Part shown: piece after piece, positions 21,409 through 32,628 of the stretch
Numbering within the stretch: position 1 is the stretch's first letter
Layout of the letters: every line of letters begins with the position of its first letter
Source: Lingula anatina
Lineage: Eukaryota > Brachiopoda > Lingulata > Lingulida > Lingulidae
NCBI RefSeq assembly: GCF_001039355.2
Contig: NW_019775743.1
Coordinates: 161,138-225,137, forward strand
DNA: 64,000 nucleotides
Direction of reading: 5' to 3'
Position numbers and translations under genes: made by a program
Notes under the pieces: generated by a model
Seen by the model: only the letters and a program-made list of their open reading frames with translations
The model's database searches: none
Told to the model about the DNA's origin: nothing

Positions 21409-22201
21409 GTGCGTTGTGACAAGCTGCAGGAAATCCAAACAATACGAGATGCCCCACAGTTAAAAGATATCCACCAAGCGAGATGGTTTGCTTTTTTATT
21501 ATTCTCTAAGAACCATACATGAATGCTGGGAAGCACTAGTACACACATTCAGTGCTGCAAAGGATCCCAAGGCAAAGGGACTGCTAAAAGCTATGACTCA
21601 GTACTCATTTATTGGACTGACATTATTTTGATGTCTATTATTCCTTTAAGTAACTGGCCTTAGTTTAAAGTTCCAGAAGGAGGATCTGAATGTTGCAATG
21701 ATTGGACCAAGTGTCAGAAATGTGATTCACCAACTTGCTGTGACCTATGAAGGTACAGACATATTGGAAAAGCTGGACAGTGAAATTACAAAAGATGACG
21801 ATGGGCATTTCACTTTGAAAGGCATAGCAATTTACAACAAAAGGCTAGTCAGAGTCTGAGTGTACACAGGTTACTAACAGTAACTGTTTTTCTTTTCATT
21901 AGAGCACAGCACATCCACATGGTGCTCTGGAAGCCTTATTTCTATTCTTATTTTTATTTCCAAGAATAAATTGATCTTAAAAATACCACGTGTTGTTCTA
22001 TCCCGCTTACATTATTAGATGTGTAAATGTCTATTCTGAAGACTCTAAAGGGTTATGCCAATCTCCTTCAAAAAATTGTACCTTGATCAACAGGTAAAAC
22101 AGTTCAAGTAGGGAGCAAAACATTTGTTGACGAACTTAAAGCTTTAGAGGAACGCTTCCCAATAGAAACACAATCAGAATCAAAGAAACTGAAACTGAAA
22201 T
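21409..22201 (+). pseudogene. hAT transposase central region, split by an LTR-like insert
   Basis: KLQEIQTIRDAPQLKDIHQARWFAF is followed, in a shifted frame, by ECWEALVHTFSAAKDPKAKG and LKAMTQYSFIGLTLFL. Next come LSLKFQKEDLNVAMIGPSVR and LEKLDSEITKDDDG...GIAIYNKR. The run is typical of the alpha-helical insertion domain of ZNF862-like hAT transposases. Reading stops at 21838, where an LTR-like repeat enters, and resumes near 22093 with VQVGSKTFVDELKALEERFP before a TGA. Frameshifts plus the insert make it non-functional. Confidence 0.6.
21838..22070 (+). repeat. LTR-like repeat inserted in a hAT remnant
   Basis: The first ~140 bp (aggctagtcagagtctgag to aagaataaatt) matches 5460-5585. The following part (ataccacgtgttgttctatc to ctctaaagggttatgcc) matches 8015-8105 and 10870-10910. 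It links two repeats that lie apart at 5-8 kb and shows they belong to one element family. Confidence 0.7.
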
Positions 22202-22817
22202 GAATGTCATAATAAACAATACAGCTGTCAATTATTTAGCTGACCAGTTTACCCATTAAGTTGTTCCAGTGACCTGACTGATGAATTAATGCAATATTTC
22301 ACAAAAAATTTTCAGTCACTACAAACACTCATAAAAATCTAATACACTGGGGTTTTCCCCCTTTCTTTAAAAACCAGAGCCAAGCTGCTATTAGTACAGG
22401 TGTTTGATATTTCAAAATAAATGAATCAGTGAATGACAAACCATGTAAGTTCTTTCTAGAAATTTCGCATGTCTTTGGAAACTTACAACCCTTTTCTTTA
22501 AAATTGTTCCTGCAGTTTTAGTAGCATAGTTAAAGAATTTTTTGTTAAGACCTAGTCATTGTATAATGCACCTGTATCTAATCAATCATTAATAATAAAA
22601 ATTACAATGGTCCTAGTGTAAGATTAAAAACAATCGTAAAGGGGTTCGATACATTATGAACACATTTGGCTAAATAGATTTCTCCCATGGTTCATCCATA
22701 TAAAATGACTTGATATAAAGACAATAAAAAAAACCTATAAAAGTAAAAACTACTTTGTTGTTTTCTTCAAAACCTCACATGTTCTGCACATTGAGTGGCC
22801 AAGCTTATGTAGTCAGT
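22202..22817. other. AT-rich, no recognised feature
   Basis: No coding signal on either strand; no boundary of a repeat was identified. Confidence 0.5.
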
Positions 22818-22821
22818 TTAA

Positions 22822-23023
22822 GGGCCATTCCGTGGTATTTGTGTCCTGGGCATAAAATTTTCAAATGTACAAAAATCAATCAAAAGTTGCATTTTCTGAA
22901 AGAAGAGACTTCAGGGGATAAGAATTTGTAAAAGATTTACCTGTATTTTTTGAATTCATGATTTTATAGCGCGTTAAACTTGAAAAATGTGAAAATTAGC
23001 ATTACGGNACCACGGAATGCCCC
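22822..23023. repeat. TTAA-flanked MITE
   Basis: Left end gggccattccgtggta, right end accacggaatgcccc, so 15-16-bp inverted repeats with one mismatch. The element is flanked on both sides by TTAA (22818-22821 and 23024-23027). It is 202 bp long with no ORF. TTAA targets are used by piggyBac and Kolobok elements. The isolated N at 23008 falls inside the right repeat. Confidence 0.8.
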
Positions 23024-23470
23024 TTAACTGCTCTGTAAATAAGTGACTGGTCTACTATGTAATTCTGTATCTAAGTAAGATATCACCATAAAGATTAGCA
23101 TGGCAGGCAATGGAGGTGTCAACTACAACTCAGTGCCATCTCTTTTAGTTTGTTTGTTTCAGAGATATGAACCCAAAATTATGAAGTTCCATTAAAAAGA
23201 CAATTAATACATTTTTGATGATAAGTTCAGAAGCCTTTCAAGAAAATTTTCTGGCAATTGTAGTATCTACTGTAGTTATTGAATAGTTACTGAATAGGCA
23301 TTAAACCAATGCTGATAGCTCTTCAAGTGAGGAAAATGCAGGCAAAATCAATATATAATTGTTCACCCTAAAAACATTGCTGTTATGTCATTAGTTCTAA
23401 CTGGCAAACTTACCTTGAAGTATTAACACCTGTAGCATTTATATATCTCATAACATGACAGTGTTTATTT

Positions 23471-23860
23471 CTACAGATAAAAAATACAAATGTATCGACC
23501 CCCTTTAGTAACACACCTTGAACTTCTCTGAGGAAAATTTGTTAAATATCTGTTTTTCGTGCAAAATCTTACACTAGGCACCTCTAATAAATTACAGACT
23601 TTGGCTTCCTGATGCTGACTTGTAGTAACACTTGTTGTTATTATGGAGAAGACAATATACCAATGTTCAGGGAGATCTGTGAGAAATTCGAGATCCTCAA
23701 GATATGCTGACATGAAGCAAAAGTCGATAATTTATTATATATAATTCATTACCTGAATGTCAATGTCCTCCAAGATGGCATCAAAAGTTGCAACACTGCT
23801 GCCGCGCCAACATGACGTCCTGACAAGTTCAAGATGTACTTCCTTTGTGGGGGGCTACTG
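23471..23860 (-). other. possible minus-strand exons, tentative
   Basis: On the minus strand 23860-23752 reads PPTKEVHLELVRTSCWRGSS and then ATFDAILEDIDIQ, bounded by an AG upstream and a gtaatg donor. Further down (23713-23474) an open frame begins MSAYLEDLEFLTDLPEHWYI. Both look coding by composition, but their phases do not join cleanly and no family is recognised. It may be part of a minus-strand gene starting near 27070, or noise. Confidence 0.25.
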
Positions 23861-23869
23861 AAACTGCTG

Positions 23870-24284
23870 ACACTGGCACTATCAAAAGCCTGAAAAAAAA
23901 AATTAGTAATTAACAATAATTACTACCATCCACATCTCTGATGATAGGTCTTTCAATCACCAAAGTTTCAACTTCTCACTCTTACTGTGTATGAGTTAGC
24001 AAAAATTACACTATGAAAAGAACTTAGAATCATCCACACACCCTCCCCCCCCTAAAAAAAAAAAAAAAAAAAGACAACATTCTTAAATCATCTCAACAAC
24101 TATGATAGTACTTTTCCTCAGTTTTTATGCCTCTTTAATATCACTTTGCTGTAATAATAAAGTACAGATGGGAAACTAGAAAAGCACTCAGAGAGTGCAG
24201 ACTTCTGCCAAGGCAGCAAAGTCTCCATCCAATGCTGTTTTGCAATATTTTTATTACTGTCTGATTGATTATTGATCACCACCA
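23870..24284. other. no recognised feature
   Basis: Contains a C-run followed by an A-run (24045-24070) and otherwise plain AT-rich sequence. Confidence 0.4.
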
Positions 24285-24430
24285 AAACTAATCATCTGTT
24301 CCTTGGCCCACTTCTGACAGTTCCTGAAAATTTCATCGAAATCGGTCCGTTACTTTCTGAGTTATGTTGATGACAAACAAACAAACAAACAAACAGGGGT
24401 GAAAACATAACCTCCTTGGCGGAGGTAACT
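24285..24430 (+). repeat. non-LTR/SINE 3' tail with (ACAA)n and GGCGGAGGTAA end
   Basis: Reads ttggcccacttctgacagtt, then gaaaatttcatcgaaatcgg, then gttactttctgagttatg. A run of five caaa units and ataacctccttggcggaggt follow. This tail is widespread in marine animal genomes as the 3' end of a non-LTR element and its SINEs. Only the tail is present, consistent with 5' truncation. Confidence 0.7.
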
Positions 24431-25061
24431 ATTTTCCAGTCATCTTTCCACACAGGCAAAACAGAGGTATAAAGTTAAAACTCACTTAAAATTAAGTCAC
24501 TTTGTCAACTGGAGTGAACTGCCTTTGGCATTCTCATATATATCCATGGTGAATAACACACTTTACACACTTTTTTTTGCCTTTGCAAGTCCAATTTTAA
24601 ACAGCTACCAGTGACATGGTTAACATGCACAGCGACTGAAGCTGGTGGTATATGTATAGACATATAAAGAATGAAAATGTGTTAGTTGAGATATTCTGGT
24701 TGCGTGTGGGTGAGAACTAGTAATGCTGAGCACTGGGTGACAGTAGAGCCATATCTACCCTAGGTTCTAGATTTTCTTGTGTAAGAGGATGATTTTTGTT
24801 GAATTATCAATGATTAATGGATCATCCCCATTTTAAAAATAAAAATATTATGAATATGTGGGAATATATCTATTCTTGTATGAAATGAGCAAAAAATTAC
24901 TGAGGATATTGATGAATGCAAAGAGCTTGATTTATTTTAGTGAAAACAAACCAAGACTTCATCCACTTTTTTCCAAGTTGATCCAAGGTAATCAAATTTT
25001 CAATTCAGCAATAACCTCATTGAAGTAAAATGAAAACACTACTATAGGTATACCCAGTATT

Positions 25062-25064
<3 letters not shown>
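24431..25064. other. AT-rich, no recognised feature
   Basis: No coding signal or repeat boundary seen. Confidence 0.5.

Positions 25065-25102
<38 letters not shown>
25065..25102. repeat. (TG)n microsatellite
   Basis: About 18 TG units, followed by cgcg, directly abutting the left end of a hAT element. The tract continues as tgcgcgcgcgtgtg on the far side of the element at 26769, so the element landed in the microsatellite. Confidence 0.95.
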
Positions 25103-25105
<3 letters not shown>

Positions 25106-26768
25106 CAGGGGTCGAAACAGACGGTCGCCCACTCGCCAATGCGACTTAGAAACGTCCCGGGCGACTACCTGTCAGGGGTACTGGTCCGTTTTGGCAACTG
25201 CTGAAAAGTGCCGAACATCGTTGCCAAACCCACAGTCTGCGACGTTAAGCACTAGCCCGAGGCAATTGCCCACCTAAAGTGGCACCGGTCTAGTAAAAAA
25301 GTTGAAATTTTATAAAGCACCAGCTGTAATTTTGAACCTATTTTAACACTCAGTAAGATTTCAAAAATATGAGTCGCCAGTTTTCTTTGTCCCTGCCTCT
25401 AATTTGACGTTTCTAGATAGTATGATATGCCTCTCATTTGAAAAAACTCACACCTAACTCAAACTACTGAATATTGATTAGTTGCTATAAATAACTTCAC
25501 TGTAGTTATTAATAGTAGCAGTCTGTCTGATCAGCGTGTCGGCATCTTTTTATTTGACCAGTTTGTTGTCATGACTACAAATTGCTGCCAATCAAGAAAC
25601 TGGATCAGACTGGAATTCTTTGGTACTAGCAACAGGTTTTGTCAAAACAACACTGTCTCCGAAGCAAGTGTAATATGTATGCATTATCTCATAGAACATT
25701 TAGGTTAGAACCACTTAGCAGACTGAGGGGTGGAGTATTCTATTTCCTTCTTTTGTTTATATTTTTTATTTATAATTTTAATGTCCATGAGTAAATACAT
25801 GGCAGTTACATAAATACCCCATGAACTATTCTTGACAATGTGGGATAGTTCGGTTTATGCCATGGCTACCCCTCTACAATTTGTCCTGGTAAAGTCCTTG
25901 AAAAGTTGTTTTTACAAATATATAATCAAAAGAATTGTTACCAAAAAAATTGTAAGACGTTTGTTTAATTACCCTTACAGCACCTATGTATTTTAAATTA
26001 GAAGTGGCATTATATACCGATGTAATTGGAAATAAATTGTCAGAAAAGAGCCATTGTCAATAAAAAGAATAGGAATTTAAAAAAAAAATTGATTGCATAT
26101 AAAAAATGGAAAAAAAGATATAATAAAAATATGAAAAGTAAGGGTAACTATATTCAGTATTACAAATTAAAAAAAATATTTTTTTCAATATTAAAAGAAT
26201 TAAATATATTTTTAATTAATTTTACCACCCCATCAACTGGAAATTAACCTGATTGACTTTGTTATTCACTTGCTGTACTTCTATAATAAGGTTTATAAGA
26301 AAGTACAGTATGGTACCACAACTCTTTACAGCATCTGCTTAAACTTTTTTTTGGTTCGGGCTAGTAAAGTTTGAGAGAAGTTTTTTTCGTTTCGCGTTCA
26401 ACCCCGGCAATTAAAATTAAATTAATTTTTTTAGATTAAAATATGGATATATGTAGAAGTTATATTTATTTCAAAATCATTTTTATATATCCATTTTATT
26501 TTTATATATTATGATGATGATGAGCTAGCAGAGGAGGATGCGTACAAACAGTTAAAGGAACTGACTGGAATATGAATGTGTTTAGATAATCATATAGAAA
26601 TAAAAATGGATGTTAAAAATGTATGCGTTTTCGTTATATCTAGTAGCTTGAAACTTCTAATTTTTAACGTAAAATTTTACGGACCAGTACTTCTTGGTAC
26701 GGACCAGTACCTCTAAGGTCCACTGGTCCGTATTGGCCAGTCCTGCCCAAATTCTGTTTTGACCCCTG
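25106..26768. mobile_element. non-autonomous hAT element, 1663 bp
   Basis: Left end caggggtcgaaacaga and right end tctgttttgacccctg form 16-bp inverted repeats with one mismatch; CAGGGGT starts are typical of hAT. Subterminal ggaccagtac/ggtccactgg blocks resemble those around 12065-12160 and 16275-16340, suggesting the same lineage. The interior is AT-rich and lacks a transposase, apart from a possible tail (DDELAEEDAYKQLKELTG-I-stop near 26515-26573). The target sequence is repetitive (gtgtgcgc against tgcgcgcg), so the duplication is only approximate. Confidence 0.8.
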
Positions 26769-27446
26769 TGCGCGCGCGTGTGAATGGATACAGATGCACT
26801 ACAGACAATTTAAAAGTAAGTTAACTTTCCCACCACTAAGATTTGACAGGACACCTTGTTGAATGCTGTCTGGAACTAGATCAGATTCTATGACATGTAG
26901 TCTGCCCCTGCTATTGACTGTGGTAGATAGCCCTAGTGCTGGTAGATGAATTCATAATCACTTCATTGTATTATGATGGCAATAATGTTCCTATTATGCA
27001 CTCAAACCATTCAAGTAAACCCCTTGATTACTAAACCACATCAACATTCAAAGCGGGAAAACGACTTACCCATCAACCCCCTGTACTTGGAAGCTGCACG
27101 ATCACCGTCTCGTCCATCTTGGCTTTTTTTTATCTTTTGTATCACTTCCCTCCAACTCCCTATCGCTTCTTCAAAATATATCAGCCATAGTTTGAAATAC
27201 CCTCCACTTCAACTGTCACTCTTTCTCTTTTTTCCGAGATTTAGATAGCATCTCGGTTCGCTTTCTCCTCCATTTGTTCTTCGTTTACCGCCATACTTGT
27301 TATGCAAATGAGTAAACGTCATCCGTTTGGCGGGCTTTTGCCTTGGGGCGGAAGAGGGGGGGGGGGAGACAGCGCACTGATTTATTTTAAGCGTTTATTA
27401 AGTCTAACATGAACACATTTCTTTACTAATTTTAATGGCATCTACC
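26769..27446. other. spacer with a possible minus-strand first exon
   Basis: On the minus strand a strong donor (gtaagt, 27069-27064) directly follows ATGG. Upstream short frames start at ATG near 27290 and 27125 and end quickly. This could be the 5' exon of a minus-strand gene paired with the possible exons at 23471-23860. The evidence is only the donor and composition. Confidence 0.25.
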
Positions 27447-27795
27447 AGGGGCGGATCAAGGATTATTTAAAGGGGGGTCCGCGGATGCAAAACCGACTCT
27501 CCCCCCCAACCCCCTTGGCGTGGGGGTGGGGGCCCGATGAAGTGTCCCGAAAAAATGATACTTTAGATGGCAAACGGTGACATTTGGCACGATTTAGAAC
27601 TATGATTCAGCTTATCAAAAAACTAATTTCAAGAGGGGACCATTGGTGTGGTTTTTTTTTTCAGAAATCGAAGGGGGGCAGTCTGGATATATATATAGAT
27701 ATACGGTAAATTGTTTGAGAGGGCAACGGCTCTAATTTGATTTAGAATGTCAAAAGGTAACTACATGCCAAATTTGGTGCTTTTATCCGCCGTGT
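27447..27795. repeat. MITE-like repeat beginning CAGGGGCGGAT
   Basis: caggggcggatcaaggatt at 27447, followed by G-rich and C-rich runs, is the common start of hAT-type MITEs in marine invertebrates. A weak mirrored atccgcc lies at 27787-27793. The right boundary is uncertain. Confidence 0.35.
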
Positions 27796-28473
27796 CACGA
27801 TTTTTTCCTTAAGCCACTGGACTAGTAGGCATGATGATAAGGACTTGACAACGTTAAGAAAGCGGACATTTTGTAGTTCGTTGATTGATAACATTTGAAT
27901 TTTTCTTTCTTTTTTTCTTTTCCTTTTTTTTCATCCATTTTACTTTCTTTTCTTTTTTCTTTTTTTTTTTTCTAGAATTAATGGTCATTACATTTCAATT
28001 TTTCTCAGTGCATTTATTCTGTGGCCTTTGAATAAATTCTGACCATTCTACAGCTGGCTTATATTCATCGTTTTATTCCATAACACAAAAAATCATTTAC
28101 TCTTTCTTAACCTTTTTTATTTATTTTTACTCATTTCTAAGGTGATTTAAAGTTTTCTTTTGTCAAATGAAATTGTTTACAGAATGATATTGAGAAGTGT
28201 TATGAAATTCGTATATAAAATTTCATGGGTAAAAACTGACATCCACATTACTGTCACAATTCAGCAGAAATAACAAAACAATAATAACCTAAAAATCACC
28301 AGTCGTACATTTACACAACGCTCTTTTAATTCTGATGTGGTAATCGAATCTGCCTTTTCAATAAAGACCAAGATGACGCGTGAAAAATCGTGACGCCATA
28401 ATGAACGTGGCTTGTCTTGATATGCATAATCACCACGTTACCAAGGTAATTTAGAATTTCCGAATGCGTGACA
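27796..28473 (+). promoter_or_regulatory. upstream region of the coiled-coil gene, with polypyrimidine tract
   Basis: A polypyrimidine stretch (27898-27975) is followed by AT-rich DNA, then by a more GC-balanced stretch (28370-28473) with cgtgacgccataatg and gcgtgac, just before the proposed first coding exon. No TATA box at a convincing distance was found. Confidence 0.3.
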
Positions 28474-31400
28474 ATGGGTGAGTAATTTTTTTGGGCTCTA
28501 TTTCACCAATATATTTTCATTGCAAGATACGAAATTATATGAAGCATGGTGAAATGTATTACTCCGTTATCTTCTATCTATGTTTTAAATACAATTTGAT
28601 TAACTAAATCAAAATTTTCGTAGTACAATTGAATATAATTGAGGAAGGCCAAGAATATATTGCAAAATCGACAGGCCTACCATAAAATGTTTTTTTTTAC
28701 TCATTTGCTTGGCAAATCTCTGTAATTCCAGGGCACACCACATTGCAAAAGACGTTTTACAAAATGCAATATATACTCGTTGTGAATTATTCTGTTACAT
28801 AAAAAAATTAATGGGTCGGGTATGTCTAATGCTGTCCAATGGGACTTTTTCGGGTAAAAAAACTACCATCAAACGGGGACTGACAACAAAGATAGAATAT
28901 TATTCGAATGGTGTGCACATACGAATATCTAAATACCATGTTACATGGTTTTGATTTCGCATCGCCCTCGATATATCAGAGTAAAATACTCCAATCCATT
29001 TTTCATTACTTTCCTAAAGGCATAACTAATTCATTGTATGCCTATATACTAAATTATTTCGGAGAACTTGGAGAGAAAAAACTTTATCTTGTCGTTGAAT
29101 ACAGTCTTTATATTATAAACCAAGACAAGGTGGGCTCAAAAAGAAATCGACGCATTCGGGCATTTACATAAGCAATCACATGTCTAAAACTGGCGGATTC
29201 GGGGTAGCAATGATGGGGTAGTGGGTGCATATTATCATAAATATCATATTAGATAAACAGTCAAATTAATTCTGGGGAGTTGAAATCCAATGTTAAACTG
29301 ACACAATTTGCCATTTGTGTCCTAATATTACGATTTGAAAAAAATCACGTTCTCGCGTTCTTATTTTAGGTCTATTTAAAATTCGGAAGAAAAGAGCGAT
29401 CGAGGTTTCGAATGAACTAGAACGTGCGAAGATTAATCACCACCTAATGGTATTGAAATGCCAGATGGACGAAGTGTTGAATAGAGTGAACACGAACAAA
29501 AGCGCTCTCCAGAACACCAAGGAGGCTATCAGTTTTGCAGATACACATACTGAAGAAACCACTTCAAAAATAGCAGATTTGGAGAAACGTATCGGTAGGT
29601 AATTTTAAAAAGGTTTATATTTCGCTCATTAATTATCTTATTTATGGATTAATAACAAACCGGCAATTGAACTGAAATAAGGGGAAAAACTTTTGAGGAA
29701 AGTGTTGTAAGATTAGGGAAATTGTCAATGTACCGGTATGCTACTAAGTATAGATAGTGATTTATATAATCCAAACAGTGATTTTCTATCGTCAGGATGA
29801 ACCGTTTTTGTGGATGTTCTTTTAATGAAGGCTTTTAACTTCTTGCCGTTCTGTTTTTCTGCTGTGCAAATTGACTTTTTATCTTTTTCTCTCAGATTTC
29901 TTGGGCAGCGAACGAGAGATTAACACTGAAAGGATGGTCACTCTTGAAAGGAGAATGGCCCAATTGGAGAGGGAGTTTCGACGCGAGAAAGAGGATAAAA
30001 AGCTGCTGAAGTGGGAGAAAGAAGCAATGGTGAATCGTGTTACTGGGCTCATGTTGACTATATCTCGTCAACATGACGAAATTGACAGGCTCAATGGACT
30101 TCTGGAGGCTAAGGTAAGGACATTCTGTTTTTATAATATATACCTATATATTAGATTTACATTATATACCTATATATTAGATTTCCATTTAATAGACAGA
30201 TACGCCAATCATTTCTTGTGCGCACTGCGTCCAGCTTTAACAATAATATTAAAAAAAAAAAACAAACAAACAGGACCTTGGTCTACTCCCCCAACGGACG
30301 ATATTCCTTTCTTTACGATTAGATTTATTTTAAATTGCTTACATGGTTTTGCATTGTGTGGCTTGAATTTTACTTCATTATTCAGCCACCTGATGATGCT
30401 ACAGGTATGACGGGACTGAGCAAGCCATATGAAGAAGTCGGGCCTATCGTGATCAAGATTACTGGAGGTTCGTATTGATAAAGAAGCAGATGAATTTGTG
30501 ACTCGGGATTATGTTTTGTGTTTAATGATGCATCCAGTTGTTTATGTGCTGAATTGTTGATCTGTCGCTGCCATGCATTGATCTTTTTATAAGTCTTGAT
30601 TAATATATATTTTTACAATCGATTATTCTATGTTGATATTTACCCTTGTAAAAAACACTGTATTATTCTGCATATCATAATTAATTTTTCAGTTATATAT
30701 CCAATTTCCCATACTAATTAATTTATAAAAATGATGTAACATTTTAGATGCGGATACTCCTGGAGGAGGGGATAAGAACGATACCGAAGCTGCCCAAGAC
30801 GATGAAAAGGTGAAAGATTCGTTTATAATAAATGGTTCCATTTTTTGTTTGTTTTAGGTCCATTCATCATTTTTGTTCATTTTTAAATAATTAAAAAATT
30901 GTTCTGATATTTCGGCAACTTGCACACGTGTACCATATATATATATATATATATGTAGTCGCTAAATATCTCCGTCAGTTAAAACGGATTGTCTGTTGAC
31001 CGGATAAATCTGTTTCCTAATAAATTTTAAAAAAGTTTGGTTCTTATTCCAGGCTGAAAGCGCCCGCCTGAAACGTCTGGAAGTCGAGATAGACCAGATA
31101 AGGGAAAAACTTGGTCAAATGGAAGGTCCGTACAAATGTCACGTTTCTTTTATTTAAAAATCATCAGCTTTTCAACTGCCCTGTCCCATCTGGCATTGCA
31201 TATTTTCGGGTCATTTTCGTTCTTTTTTTTTCTTAAGAAATAATAGCACTCAAATAAAAAGTATCTAATTAAATAAAATATCGTTGAATGTCTTGATCGT
31301 AGTTTTTCATCTTTGTCTTTGTAATTTCCTTTGTTACCAGTTCACTCATTTTCATTGCATTATTATAGAAGAAGGGTATGCAGCTAAAGATCACAGTGTT

Positions 31401-32628
31401 GCCCCAAAGACAGACACTCTGGATTTCCTAATGAAGGAAGAGGTTTGTAAATACATATATATCATTTCGCTATAAAATGAATACATATCGTTTGTTTTTA
31501 TTCTTGGTTATAGCGCAATATTGTCGGCTTTATTGTTTACATTGTTTTTAAACACAACCAAAGCGTACCATGTAAATCGAAAAGTCATTGGTCTATGGCT
31601 AAATTATGGACAGAAATACGCATAATGCACAGCCTATTTTGTGTAGACCATCAATGGATCCTACAATCAAATATTTTGTATTAAGCTGGTGTATTTTTTC
31701 AGACACAGCTTACAATCAAGGCATCTCCAAAAGAAGGGGGTGACGAAGGAGGTGGGGCCATGCTCAAGAGACTGGAGGACATTGCCCTCTCCATGGACGA
31801 GAAGCCCATCGCCATCCTTGACGACCCCAGCCTTCAGGCTGAGGCAGGCGTGGCAGAAGACAGCACAGTTATCCCTGAGGTAGTCATGCTGGAGGCCGAG
31901 ATGAAAGAGGTTTGTTCATGAATAATGCAGGCCCTGTACAAATGAAATTTATTTATATTTGTATTTAGTGCTCGTGATATTAAATTTAAATTAGATTATT
32001 ATTTAAAGGGGACTTATTTCAGTAAAGTATTTAATTTTTTCTGACTTAGGGAGTAATTGGACTTAAACAAATCCAACATTTGAGCGTACATACATGTAAC
32101 TACCGGAGCATGTTCTTATAGAAATAGGCCAGTAGTAAACTATACAATCAAAGGCTCTATTCCCATAGATTTTAGATCGATCTATCCCCGCGGGGAGTCT
32201 CACTAGATTACTTTCAGATAATCCGACTTAAATGTCCGTCCCGCCTACTACAAGCTGTAAGAGGGTAATTAACTTTCGTGTCCGCCCGGCTGACAGCTAT
32301 TTAGCGTGAACCCCCGGGGAGTTAGGTCGATCTAAAGTAGGTCGATCTAATCTATGGAAATGGGGTGAAAATGTACAAATTATTGAATTTTGGTCCGTTG
32401 CAGCCTTCTGTCAAAGCATGCCCAACTGAGGAGATGCCAAACACCGTTCTCGAGGACACCGCCGGGGACGACGCATCTCCCAACCTTGTCCACCTGGAGG
32501 ACCAGGAGCCAATAGCCGACGTGGTGTTGGCAGCACAGCCCCAGGCCGCAAAGGACAAGAAACGCAACAAGAAAGTCAGGAAGGGGCGCAATAAGAAGAA
32601 GGGCGTCTTCCGTTACCACTGCTTTTAA
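28474..32628 (+). CDS. acidic coiled-coil protein, nine coding exons
   Basis: Proposed exons: 28474-28477, 29370-29594, 29896-30113, 30386-30467, 30748-30809, 31053-31125, 31369-31442, 31703-31909 and 32404-32628. All have AG/GT borders and phases agree throughout, giving 1170 nt and 389 residues. The first exon is only ATGG; joining it gives MGLFKIRKKRA. Exons 2-3 form a charged coiled coil (LERRMAQLEREFRREKEDKK, then RQHDEIDRLNGLLEAK), and exon 6 holds a second short one (LKRLEVEIDQIREKLGQM). The middle is acidic. The tail is strongly basic (KDKKRNKKVRKGRNKKKG), a likely nuclear-localisation or nucleic-acid-binding stretch. Exon 4 has a stronger alternative donor at 30405 (acag|gtatga) in the same phase, which would remove 21 residues. 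No family is recognised. The splice model is predicted by eye; exons 2-9 are well supported by phase, exon 1 less so. Confidence 0.72.
32159..32360. repeat. MITE, forward copy, just upstream of the last coiled-coil exon
   Basis: Ends ttcccatagattttagatcg and (reverse) atttccatagattagatcga form inverted repeats. The body contains ggggagtctcactagatt and gtgaacccccggggagttag. It ends 43 bp before the exon at 32404. A reverse-oriented copy of the same element lies at 33183-33394. Confidence 0.75.

Noticed and set aside
25068-25277. ORF starting in the TG microsatellite
   Set aside because: Repeat-derived start followed by hAT subterminal sequence; no protein family.
26026-26247. Lysine-rich ORF inside the hAT element
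   Set aside because: Codons follow the local AT-richness; no motif or homologue is recognised.
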